Assembly (NCBI GenBank): GCA_047627515.1 | Contig: JBLHTU010000044.1 | Span: forward strand, 1-22,698 | DNA from: JAYPLE01 sp047627515 | Lineage (GTDB): Bacteria > Bacteroidota > Bacteroidia > Cytophagales > Cyclobacteriaceae | Length of the DNA: 22,698 nt | Direction: 5' to 3' | In this document: positions 16,209 to 22,698 of the stretch, piece by piece | How the letters are laid out: every line of letters starts with the position of its first letter | Numbering within the stretch: position 1 is the first letter of the stretch | Notes under the pieces: generated by a model | What the model saw: only the letters and a program-made list of their open reading frames with translations | What the model was told of the DNA's origin: nothing | Database searches by the model: none | Program-made: the position numbers and the translations under genes

Positions 16209-18242
16209 ATGGCAAAAGACTTTAAAAGACACACTGTCACAGCAGCATTAATCTATGCAAATGGACCGATACACATTGGGCACCTTGCTGGGTGCTATCT
16301 TCCAGCGGATATCTATGTCCGCTACTTACGGGCCAAAGATGAGGATGTTAAATTTATCAGCGGTACAGATGAGCATGGCGTACCCATTACACTCAAGGCA
16401 AGAAGCGAAGGAAAGACGCCACAAGAGATAGTTGATCGATACTATAAAATGATCAAATCCTCTTTTGAGACATTTGGGATCAGCTTTGATGTCTATTCAA
16501 GAACTAGCAACACTGCGCATCACGAGACCTCTAAGGACTTCTTTTTAAATCTGTATGATAAAAAGGTTTTTGATGAGCAGGAATCTGAACAGTACTTTGA
16601 CGAAGCTGAGGGGCAGTTTTTAGCTGATAGATACATTGTGGGTACGTGCCCAACGTGTGGAAATGATAATGCCTACGGGGATCAATGCGAAAAATGTGGA
16701 TCGACGCTTAGTCCCACAGAGTTGAAAAACCCGAAGTCGATGCTTTCCGGTAATGTGCCCGTCAAGAAAGTAACTAAGAACTGGTATCTACCTTTAGATA
16801 GGCTTCAGCCGAAAATAGAAAACTACATCAATCAGCACAGCGATTGGAAACCAAATGTATTGGGTCAATGTAAATCATGGCTCAATCAAGGTTTAGCACC
16901 TCGTGCAATGACCAGAGACTTAAATTGGGGCGTAGAAGTTCCTCTTGAAGGAGCAGATGGAAAAGTGCTTTATGTATGGTTTGATGCACCAATCGGGTAC
17001 ATCACTGCCACTAAGGAACTACTAGGCGATGCATGGGAGCCGTACTGGAAAGACGAGGCGACTAAGTTGGTGCACTTTATTGGGAAAGATAATATCGTCT
17101 TCCACTGTATCATCTTTCCGGCTATGCTAATGGAGCACGGTGGATATATATTACCTGAGCAGGTACCCGCTAACGAGTTTATGAATCTCGAGGGAGACAA
17201 GATATCTACTTCAAGGAACTGGGCCGTTTGGTTGCATGAGTACCTCGAAGAGTTTCCTGATAAACAAGACGTACTGCGGTACGCCTTGATTGCGAATGCA
17301 CCAGAAAGTAAAGACAACGATTTTACCTGGAAAGACTATCAGACCCGTAATAACAGTGAGCTAGTTGCGATTTTAGGAAACTTTGTCAATCGAGCTGTAG
17401 TGCTCACACATAAGTATTTTGACGGTATTCTGCCAGCTATGAATGCACTGGAGGTGATTGATCAGGAGGTATTGAAGGATCTCTCGACCTTTAGTGAAAA
17501 AATCGGTAAATCCATTGAAAGTTATCGCTTCAGAGAGGCACTGAATCACTACATGGATCTTGCACGTTTAGGAAACAAATATTTGGCGGATACCGAACCC
17601 TGGAAGTTGATCAAAACAGAAGAGGAGCGAGTCCCCACTATTCTCAATATCAGTCTGCAAATCGCGGCGGCGCTTGCCGTTCTTGCGGAGCCTTTTTTAC
17701 CTTTTACATCAGAAAAGCTCAAGCAGCAGTTTGGCATTGGTGAGGTGAGTTGGGACAGTGCTGTAAGCGGCGATTTATTGCCTGCTGGACGTGCAATTCT
17801 GAAAGCCGATCTGCTTTTTGAAAAAGTAGAAGATGATGTAATCGAAAAACAAGTACAAAAACTGGCAGCAACAAAGCAGTCAGAAACTCAAGCAACTAAA
17901 CTAGCATCAATTAAGCCTGCAATGACATACGATGATTTCATGAAAATGGACCTGCGAGTAGGGGAGATTCTTACGGCAGAACCCGTTCCAAAATCCAATA
18001 AATTATTGAAGTTCACGGTAGATACTGGCATTGATCAGCGCATAATCGTTAGTGGAGTAGCTAAGCACTTTACACCTGAGGAAATGATCGGCAAGAAAGT
18101 GACCGTCTTGGCAAATCTAGCACCCAGAAAAATCATGGGTGTGGAGTCACAAGGGATGCTTTTATTTGCTGAAAATGAAGATGGTACTTTGAAAGCTGTC
18201 TCTCCAGATGGCGCAGCGGAAAACGGAGCAACGATCGCTTAG
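16209..18242 (+). CDS. metG: Methionyl-tRNA synthetase with C-terminal tRNA-binding domain
   Basis: This 677-residue class I synthetase charges tRNA-Met with methionine, including the initiator tRNA. The HIGH motif is present as HIGH at 22-25 and the second signature as KISTS at 331-335, a usual variant of KMSKS. A four-cysteine zinc knuckle (CPTC 147-150 and CEKC 160-163) lies in the connective domain. The anticodon-binding helical domain covers about 390-530. From residue 572 a Trbp111/EMAPII-like OB fold follows (DDFMKMDLRVGEI, then APRKIMGVESQGMLLFAE), which dimerises the enzyme and helps bind tRNA. The length and domain set are normal for Bacteroidota. It starts 40 bases after the HTH gene, but a promoter box next to its ATG suggests separate transcription. 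It converges on the transglycosylase gene with only 8 bases between stops. Confidence 0.98.
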   Translation: MAKDFKRHTVTAALIYANGPIHIGHLAGCYLPADIYVRYLRAKDEDVKFISGTDEHGVPITLKARSEGKTPQEIVDRYYKMIKSSFETFGISFDVYSRTSNTAHHETSKDFFLNLYDKKVFDEQESEQYFDEAEGQFLADRYIVGTCPTCGNDNAYGDQCEKCGSTLSPTELKNPKSMLSGNVPVKKVTKNWYLPLDRLQPKIENYINQHSDWKPNVLGQCKSWLNQGLAPRAMTRDLNWGVEVPLEGADGKVLYVWFDAPIGYITATKELLGDAWEPYWKDEATKLVHFIGKDNIVFHCIIFPAMLMEHGGYILPEQVPANEFMNLEGDKISTSRNWAVWLHEYLEEFPDKQDVLRYALIANAPESKDNDFTWKDYQTRNNSELVAILGNFVNRAVVLTHKYFDGILPAMNALEVIDQEVLKDLSTFSEKIGKSIESYRFREALNHYMDLARLGNKYLADTEPWKLIKTEEERVPTILNISLQIAAALAVLAEPFLPFTSEKLKQQFGIGEVSWDSAVSGDLLPAGRAILKADLLFEKVEDDVIEKQVQKLAATKQSETQATKLASIKPAMTYDDFMKMDLRVGEILTAEPVPKSNKLLKFTVDTGIDQRIIVSGVAKHFTPEEMIGKKVTVLANLAPRKIMGVESQGMLLFAENEDGTLKAVSPDGAAENGATIA

Positions 18243-18250
18243 TAGAGGGC

Positions 18251-19207
18251 TTATCTTCTGGCCGTTTTAATTGCTTCAGCGAGTTGTACGACTGCAAGTG
18301 CGTAGTAAGCACTATGGTTATATCGAGTGATCACATAGAAGTTTTGAAACCCCATCCAATATTCCTCGTCTAGTTTTTGTAAGGTGCCTTTGGTAGTCCG
18401 TTCATAACCGTCTGAGTTAGACGTTTTGAAACCCATGGACTCATAGTCAGCCAAGCTTTTTGATGGTTTGAGTGATTGCTTTCCAGGGTACTTACTACTT
18501 GTCTGTGCTTCTACAGCAGATACGATTGGCTCGCCTTGTTTCCATCTGTGTACCTTCAAGTAATTGGCAATACTGGCAATAGCGTCTTCTGGTGAATTGA
18601 CCAAATCTCTCGTGCCACCTTCGTCATAACTTTTGGCGTAAGCCCTGTAACTACTTGGCATAAATTGGCAATAGCCAATAGCTCCTGCATATGAGCCTAA
18701 AACTTCGTCCGAGTTGAGATTCTCCTCTTTGATCAAACGCAAAAATTCATCTAATTCAGATTGGAAAAATTGTTCTCGCTTTGGGTAACCGAATGAAAGC
18801 GTATAAAGAGCATCTAGCACTTTGTAGGAACCTTTTCGCTGCCCAAAGAAAGTCTCTACACCTAGTATGCCTAGAATAATTTCGGTCGGTACGCCTGTTT
18901 CAAAGCTCGTTTTGACGAGTACAGCTTCGTACTCTTTCCAGAATTCTACGCCAGCAGAGATTCTGTCCTCTTTGATGAATATGTTTCGATATCGGTCCCA
19001 CGTCATTGTAAACTCAGCGGGTTTGCTGATTTTCTCAATAATGTCAGGTTGGTATTGTGCCGAGCTCAATACTTGAGATAGCTCAGAAGGACTCGTGCCA
19101 TAAATGGCGGCATGTCTATCAATGAAACGCGCCTCTTTGTCTTTGTCGATTTGGGCAAAAAGTAAAGTGGAGCTAAAGAGTAAAGCTATGTAAAGGAGTC
19201 TTTGCAT
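18251..19207 (-). CDS. Lytic murein transglycosylase, MltB family (GH103)
   Basis: The 318-residue protein has a signal peptide (MQRLLYIALLFSSTLLFAQ) without a lipobox cysteine, unlike E. coli MltB, so it is probably soluble in the periplasm. The SLT_2 domain begins around residue 25. The catalytic acid is probably Glu118 in LGVETFFG. GKRKGSYKVLDAL-like sequence (here GQRKGSYKVLDALYTL) follows, then AGAIGYCQFMPSSYRAYA and the NSPEDAIASIANYLKVHRW segment, all standard for the family. It cleaves peptidoglycan between MurNAc and GlcNAc with formation of 1,6-anhydroMurNAc. It is divergent from the ion channel gene. A TAGTTTTG -7 box lies 8 bases before its ATG. Confidence 0.95.
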   Translation of the reverse strand: MQRLLYIALLFSSTLLFAQIDKDKEARFIDRHAAIYGTSPSELSQVLSSAQYQPDIIEKISKPAEFTMTWDRYRNIFIKEDRISAGVEFWKEYEAVLVKTSFETGVPTEIILGILGVETFFGQRKGSYKVLDALYTLSFGYPKREQFFQSELDEFLRLIKEENLNSDEVLGSYAGAIGYCQFMPSSYRAYAKSYDEGGTRDLVNSPEDAIASIANYLKVHRWKQGEPIVSAVEAQTSSKYPGKQSLKPSKSLADYESMGFKTSNSDGYERTTKGTLQKLDEEYWMGFQNFYVITRYNHSAYYALAVVQLAEAIKTARR

Positions 19208-19215
19208 ATGGATCG

Positions 19216-19223
19216 CAAAACTA
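19216..19223 (-). promoter_or_regulatory. -7 promoter box of the transglycosylase gene, close to the start codon
   Basis: The - strand reads TAGTTTTG, an exact fit to TAnnTTTG, followed by CGATCCAT and then the ATG at 19207. The 8-base spacing and the CG just after the box are the same as at metG. No -33 TTG is obvious. Confidence 0.4.
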
Positions 19224-19357
19224 CAATTATAGTGCCTGAAGTCGACGGATTAGTCTCTGCAATTTTCAAATCGAAAATTATTTTAAAAACAATCTCGAAT
19301 TACATTTTCACAGGCGGTACATTTTTTAATTTAGCCGCTTAAGCCACCAACCATTAC

Positions 19358-20140
19358 ATGCTGCGTAAAGTATTCCTCAACGAGATTGTTATTATTTATG
19401 TAATTATTGCCAATTCAGCTTTGCTGTTTGCTATGGGTTTCCCGGAGCTGCACGACGTGAGAATACTTGATCGCATCGATCATTTTTTCACTATTTTCTT
19501 TATCGTTGAGCTGCTATTCAAAGTGTATGCTTATGGTTGGAAAGAATACATAAGGAGCACATGGAATCGTTTCGATTTCATCTTAGTACTTATATCGTTC
19601 CCTTCACTATTTGAGCTATTTGTGTCTATACCAGATATCTCATATCTGTTGGTATTCAGATTGTTACGAGTACTGCGGATTTTAAAGTTTTTGCGATTTA
19701 TTCCAAATATTTCGCAGATGCTTGCAGGGATCAAACGAGCTGCGCGCGCGTCTGTATTCGTTTTGATCGTGCTGCTTGTGTACAATATGCTGCTGGCCGT
19801 CTTAAGTAGCTATTTCTTTCACGATGTTGCTCCGTCTTATTTTGCCAATCCTTTACTCGCCTTCTACTCCATTTTTCAAATCTTCACCGTAGAAGGATGG
19901 AACGAAATCCCAGCAACTATAGTGGCTAACTCACCGGACTCCTTTTGGACTCCATTTCTTGCTAGAATCTACTTTCTCTTGATTGTTCTGACGGGAGGTA
20001 TGTTTGGTTTTTCCATTGTCAATGCCATTTTTGTTGATGAAATGACCATGGATAATAATAATGAGTTGGAAGCTAAAGTGGATGCCTTGAATATGAAAGT
20101 GGATCAACTGCTGGATCAACTTAGCGATAGACCGCAGTAG
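19358..20140 (+). CDS. One-domain voltage-gated cation channel (NaChBac/CaV-like fold)
   Basis: This 260-residue protein has one six-helix ion-transport domain. S1 is about 8-28, S2 about 41-58 with an acidic Glu51, and S3 begins with Asn70-Arg71-Phe-Asp73. S4 carries charges every third residue (Arg101, Arg104, Arg107, Lys110, Arg113), so voltage sensing is likely. S5 is about 131-153 and S6 about 202-226. The pore loop reads FQIFTVEGWNEIP (173-185); Glu179 takes the place of the filter glutamate in NaChBac (TLESW), and TxEGW is the form seen in some eukaryotic CaV repeats. A heptad-like ELEAKVDALNMKVDQLLDQL (236-255) fits the C-terminal four-helix bundle of bacterial channels. Four subunits should form a channel in the inner membrane. 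Na+ or Ca2+ selectivity cannot be fixed from sequence. It is unlinked in function to its neighbours. Confidence 0.93.
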   Translation: MLRKVFLNEIVIIYVIIANSALLFAMGFPELHDVRILDRIDHFFTIFFIVELLFKVYAYGWKEYIRSTWNRFDFILVLISFPSLFELFVSIPDISYLLVFRLLRVLRILKFLRFIPNISQMLAGIKRAARASVFVLIVLLVYNMLLAVLSSYFFHDVAPSYFANPLLAFYSIFQIFTVEGWNEIPATIVANSPDSFWTPFLARIYFLLIVLTGGMFGFSIVNAIFVDEMTMDNNNELEAKVDALNMKVDQLLDQLSDRPQ

Positions 20141-20393
20141 AAATAGATTCAGATTTTTCGCCAAAAATAGCTGATCACAATACTTTACTCCGTTTTCGGA
20201 AATGAGGGTAGGTGCTGTTTGATGAAATAGTTGGGGATTCAGGGCATTCAATGCGTGGTATCGATTGATAACCATTAGACTTGAACTCGCTATTTTATGA
20301 CTAGTGATTTGATGCGCCATTCAGTGCAATTGTAAGTATTGAAGCCACCCAAGGAGTAGGCAAATTCATTATTCGGGCAAATTTCAGTGTAGT
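20141..20393. other. Intergenic stretch between convergent genes; nothing coding seen
   Basis: These 253 bases separate the stops of the ion channel (+) and the thiamine-binding protein (-). I see no intact gene, tRNA or strong hairpin followed by a T-run. The - strand frame from 20320 continues deep into the channel gene and looks like its shadow. ATTTTT-CGCC-AAAAAT at about 20152-20167 is a weak AT-only hairpin. Confidence 0.5.
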
Positions 20394-20687
20394 TCATCTA
20401 TCCAAATTCTTCTCTTCAAATGTGACGTCTTCGTCTTTGCGATAATGAATTCTAAAGTAAACTAGGCATTCGTAAGCGCCAGCTCGCAATACGCTCTCTT
20501 GCGCTTTTTTAGCAATCGCCATCAACTCATCGTAAGTGCCTTCCATGACAGTTTCAAATGGTGTAATAATAAATGGAACGCCTGAAGACTTGATAGTATC
20601 AATGGCATGATCTACTAGCGTGTAGGTGTCGAGGTGTTTTGCTTTTGGTACGATTTGTACACCTAGTGTGATGATTTTGTCTGTCAT
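20394..20687 (-). CDS. Thiamine-binding protein, MTH1187/YkoF-like (formerly DUF77)
   Basis: The 97-residue protein matches the small ferredoxin-like thiamine-binding family (MTH1187/YkoF type) over its whole length. It opens with LGVQIVPKAK, then VDHAIDTIKSSGVPF, TPFETVMEGTYDELMAIAKKAQ and a final beta strand (ECLVYFRIHY). Members bind thiamine or a related hydroxymethylpyrimidine, but the physiological role is poorly known. Its ATG overlaps the GNAT stop as ATGA, so the two are translationally coupled, and it is the last gene of the pth-GNAT run. No thiamine genes or TPP riboswitch lie in the window. Confidence 0.85.
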   Translation of the reverse strand: MTDKIITLGVQIVPKAKHLDTYTLVDHAIDTIKSSGVPFIITPFETVMEGTYDELMAIAKKAQESVLRAGAYECLVYFRIHYRKDEDVTFEEKNLDR

Positions 20688-21232
20688 ATGATTTTGTCTT
20701 TTCGATTTGAATATAGCACATGCTTTTGCAATGGGTGTTCTTGCGATAATAGTGGATGGTCAAACTGCCCTTGATAGGTTAGGCCAACCTTTGACATGAC
20801 GGATGCCGATTTTTTGTTGCCCGCGTAGCAAAATGAAACCAACGCATGATCTTGCAGGTTATTTTCTGCAAATATGCAGCAGGCTGCTGCACCTTCAGTG
20901 GCTAGTCCTTGATTCCAGTATTTTTTTTCAATTCTGTAACCCAACTCTATAGCAGGAGTAAAGTACGCGTTGAAGGATACATGCTGTAAGCCTATGAAGC
21001 CAATCCATTGCTTTGTTTCTTTTAGTTCTGCGGACAGAAAACCAAAACTATGCTGATCGATATGTTCACGCAATCGATCAAAAGTTTGTTCGGTAACAGA
21101 AGGTTTGCGAGGGCCTCCAAGAAATTCCATCACTGCTTCATCTTGGTTCATTGTTATGAACGCTTGCAGGTCAGCTGTTTTCCATTGTCGCAATCGTAAT
21201 CGATTAGTTTCTATGATAGTGGCCTTAGCCAT
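20684..21232 (-). CDS. GNAT family N-acetyltransferase, RimJ/RimL-like
   Basis: The 182-residue protein starts with the typical RimJ/RimL-type beta strand (ETNRLRLRQWKTADLQAF). It continues with an ELGYRIEKKYWNQGLATEGA segment (about residues 94-113) that holds the acetyl-CoA pyrophosphate-binding Q-x-x-G-x-A-type motif as NQGLATEG. NKKSASVMSKVGL then gives the closing helix and strand. It transfers an acetyl group from acetyl-CoA to an unknown amine, such as a ribosomal-protein N-terminus or a small metabolite. It overlaps pth by 8 bases at its start and the thiamine-binding gene by 4 bases at its stop, so it belongs to a tight three-gene unit. The ETxRLxLR opening is common to many stand-alone GNATs, so the substrate cannot be named. 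Confidence 0.88.
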   Translation of the reverse strand: MAKATIIETNRLRLRQWKTADLQAFITMNQDEAVMEFLGGPRKPSVTEQTFDRLREHIDQHSFGFLSAELKETKQWIGFIGLQHVSFNAYFTPAIELGYRIEKKYWNQGLATEGAAACCIFAENNLQDHALVSFCYAGNKKSASVMSKVGLTYQGQFDHPLLSQEHPLQKHVLYSNRKDKII

Positions 21233-21788
21233 TGTACTGGCTCATAGCCCTGTCGGATCCGACTGTGCAGAAGGCTAGTATAGCTTCTGAGGCTCGGTCC
21301 ATGTGAATAGTAAGGTCTTCTAATTCTTTCTTATCAAAAGGGGATAAGACGTAGTCTATCTGCCTGCCTTTCGCAAATGAGTCTCCAACACCGAAGCGTA
21401 GTCTTGCGTACTCTTGGCTTCCAATCTGTTCTTCAATATTCTTTAACCCATTATGACCACCTGCAGATCCTTTTTTACGCATACGTAATTTGCCATAATC
21501 GATGGCGAGGTCATCAGTTACTACAAGCACTCGGTCGATCGGGATATTCAGCTCTTTCATCCAGAAACTAACGGCTTTGCCGCTTAGGTTCATGAATGTA
21601 GTCGGCTTGATCAAGTGAATGGTCCTCCCTTTGTGTTTAATGACTGTTTCGAAGACCAATCTACCTTGCTGCCAACTAGAAGCTTCTTTTTGATCAGCAA
21701 GTCGGTCTAGTGTAAGAAATCCAATATTATGCCGGGTCAGCTCATATTCAAGCCCAATGTTACCTAGCCCTACGATCAGATATTTCAT
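21225..21788 (-). CDS. pth: Peptidyl-tRNA hydrolase
   Basis: The 187-residue enzyme hydrolyses the ester bond of peptidyl-tRNAs released by stalled ribosomes and so recycles tRNA. The family residues are all in place: Asn10 in GLGNIG, the catalytic His20 in TRHNIGF, Asn67 in TTFMNLSG, Asp92-Asp93 in VTDDL, and Asn113 in GGHNGLKN. Length is standard. It follows rplY after 97 bases that hold a strong terminator, so it may need its own promoter or depend on read-through. Its 3' end overlaps the GNAT start by 8 bases. Confidence 0.97.
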   Translation of the reverse strand: MKYLIVGLGNIGLEYELTRHNIGFLTLDRLADQKEASSWQQGRLVFETVIKHKGRTIHLIKPTTFMNLSGKAVSFWMKELNIPIDRVLVVTDDLAIDYGKLRMRKKGSAGGHNGLKNIEEQIGSQEYARLRFGVGDSFAKGRQIDYVLSPFDKKELEDLTIHMDRASEAILAFCTVGSDRAMSQYNG

Positions 21789-21836
21789 TTGATTGTCAAG
21801 TTATCAGAAGTCCAAAGATTATTAATTATTAGAAAC

Positions 21837-21867
21837 AAAAAAACCCCAACAATCTGTCGGGGTTTTT
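21837..21867. terminator. Symmetric intrinsic terminator between rplY and pth
   Basis: AAAAACCCC (21839-21847) pairs with GGGGTTTTT (21859-21867), with an inner ACA/TGT pairing in the 11-base loop region. A-runs and T-runs on both sides provide a U-tract on either strand. On the - strand it begins 18 bases after the rplY stop and 48 bases before the pth start, so it should end or attenuate the prs-rplY transcript. Confidence 0.88.
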
Positions 21868-21885
21868 ACTTTATGATCTTGTTCT

Positions 21886-22515
21886 TTATTCTTCAGTTGC
21901 TGCTGCTGCTGCTGCTGAAGCTGCCGCTGCCGCTGCTTCTTCCTCTTCTTCTTCCTCAGTTTTACCTTTCATTGCTCTAGGTACTTCTACCGATGCAATC
22001 GTAACTAGGGGGTTATTAAGGATCTCGAAACCATCAGTCTTCAATTGAGCTACTTTGACGGTTTTTCCGAGTTTCAATCCAGAGATATCAAGTTTTATAA
22101 ATTCAGGCATATTTTGTGGTAATGCTTTTACCGACACATGTCTTAATTTCATGGTCAACTTACCACCATTTTGAACGCCCGGAGATACTCCTTCGGTTCT
22201 CACTGGAATTGCCATTTTGATTTCTTTCTTGTCATCAAGTTCTAGGAAATCGACGTGCATGATAATTTCACTTACTGGGTGAAACTGAGCATCCTGAAGA
22301 ATAGCCTTTTTCTTGACACCTTCAATGTTCAAATCTACAAACCTAGCCTCAGGTGTGTAAATCACATCCTTGAAAAGGATCATTGGCGAATAAAAGTGGA
22401 TTTGCTCTCCACTTCCGTACAATACACAGGGGGCATTACCTTCGGCACGTAATCTTTTAGACTCCGTTTTGCCGAGATTTGCTCTATTATACCCTATAAT
22501 CTCAACAGTTTTCAT
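21886..22515 (-). CDS. rplY: Ribosomal protein L25, general stress protein Ctc type, with Glu/Ala tail
   Basis: The 209-residue protein is the long, two-domain (TL5/CTC) form of L25, which binds 5S rRNA in the large subunit. The N-terminal L25 domain (about 1-93) contains NLGKTESKRLRAEGNAPCVLYG and DAQFHPVSEIIMHVDFLEL. The C-terminal beta domain (about 94-180) contains IPVRTEGVSPGVQNGG. From residue 187 the protein is pure low complexity: seven Glu, six Ala, one Ser, six Ala, then TEE. The tail is encoded by TCT/TTC-like and GCT/GCA-type triplet repeats at 21889-21951. The gene follows prs with 19 bases between, the usual Bacteroidota order, and ends before a strong terminator. Confidence 0.96.
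   Translation of the reverse strand: MKTVEIIGYNRANLGKTESKRLRAEGNAPCVLYGSGEQIHFYSPMILFKDVIYTPEARFVDLNIEGVKKKAILQDAQFHPVSEIIMHVDFLELDDKKEIKMAIPVRTEGVSPGVQNGGKLTMKLRHVSVKALPQNMPEFIKLDISGLKLGKTVKVAQLKTDGFEILNNPLVTIASVEVPRAMKGKTEEEEEEEAAAAAASAAAAAATEE
21889..21951 (-). repeat. Triplet repeat encoding the Ala/Glu tail of L25
   Basis: The + strand shows (TGC)n at about 21897-21916, then CTGCCG/CTGC units, then a TTC/CTC run to about 21951. In the rplY frame this gives Glu7-Ala6-Ser-Ala6-Thr-Glu2. The pure (GCA)n part could vary in length by slippage without shifting the frame. Confidence 0.8.
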
Positions 22516-22534
22516 TTGATTGAATTTTATATGA

Positions 22535-22698
22535 TTAAATAAATAATTCGCTTATTGAGTCATGGCTATGTATGCGTCTGATGCCTTTGGCAAACAGATC
22601 AGCCACTGTCAATACTTTAATTTTTTCTATTTCCTGCTTAGGAGGAATGGAGTCGGAAATTATAAGTTCCTCTAATTGTGACTGCTCGATGTTTTCGT
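22535..22698 (-). CDS. prs: Ribose-phosphate pyrophosphokinase, C-terminal part (partial at window edge)
   Basis: The last 54 or so codons of a - strand gene are present, ending with TAA at 22535-22537. They read ENIEQSQLEELIISDSIPP and then KIKVLTVADLFAKGIRRIHS, ending SISELFI, which is the recognisable C-terminus of PRPP synthetase. This enzyme makes PRPP from ribose 5-phosphate and ATP for nucleotide, histidine and NAD synthesis. The rest of the gene lies beyond base 22698. It precedes rplY by 19 bases, so the two are probably one transcript. Confidence 0.93.
   Translation of the reverse strand, partial: ENIEQSQLEELIISDSIPPKQEIEKIKVLTVADLFAKGIRRIHSHDSISELFI

Noticed and set aside
16970..17317. 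115-codon - strand frame
   Set aside because: It is antisense to metG around the KISTS motif; no domain is visible.
19931..20320. 129-codon open frame on the - strand
   Set aside because: Most of it is antisense to the ion channel gene, its composition has no recognisable domain, and it has no signal or start context. Treated as a shadow frame.
20394..20690. TPP riboswitch near the thiamine-binding gene
   Set aside because: The gene overlaps the preceding GNAT frame and leaves no leader for a riboswitch; no THI-box-like sequence was seen.
1..22698. CRISPR arrays, insertion sequences, tRNA or rRNA genes
   Set aside because: I saw no regularly spaced direct repeats, no transposase motifs with terminal inverted repeats, and no cloverleaf or rRNA-like sequence on either strand.

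Overview
The window looks like a piece of a Bacteroidota chromosome, probably a marine Cytophagales or Flavobacteriia-type organism. The grounds are the gene families present (a glucan-degradation locus with lipoprotein glycosidases, a prs-rplY-pth neighbourhood, an MltB-type transglycosylase, an M61 peptidase with PDZ domain), the weak Shine-Dalgarno signals, and TAnnTTTG-like -7 promoter boxes close to several starts. I cannot name the species.

Region 1 (1-7348, + strand) is a beta-glucan utilisation locus. After the last codons of an unidentified gene come a GH30 lipoprotein, a protein that fuses a GPH/MFS sugar symporter to a C-terminal GH17 glucanase domain, a second free-standing GH17, a strong symmetric terminator, and a GH3 beta-glucosidase lipoprotein. 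The first three genes are 5 bases apart. The layout suggests two compartments: GH30 and GH3 as lipid-anchored enzymes outside the inner membrane, then inner-membrane import coupled to cytoplasmic GH17 cleavage. Laminarin (beta-1,3-glucan with beta-1,6 branches) is the most likely substrate, but this is inferred. No SusC/SusD pair lies inside the window.

Region 2 (7369-13422, - strand) reads, in transcription order, M61 peptidase, MacA/HlyD-like periplasmic adaptor, MacB-like permease without an ATPase domain, and a TolC-like outer membrane factor. Spacing is tight (23 bases, 6 bases, 8-base overlap), so it looks like one operon. The ATPase that should power the permease is not here.

Region 3 (13506-19207) holds typA/bipA (-); a broken small membrane-protein gene whose last frame overlaps the start of an intact 68-residue HTH regulator (+); metG (+); and a lytic transglycosylase (-) that converges on metG.

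Region 4 (19358-22698) holds a one-domain voltage-gated cation channel (+) with a calcium-channel-like TVEGW filter and a C-terminal coiled coil. It is followed on the - strand by prs (partial), rplY with a long Glu/Ala tail, a terminator, then the overlapping genes pth, GNAT acetyltransferase and a thiamine-binding (MTH1187/YkoF-type) protein.

The observations most worth a second look are the transporter-glucanase fusion, the frameshifted membrane partner of the HTH regulator, the ATPase-less efflux operon and the ion channel.
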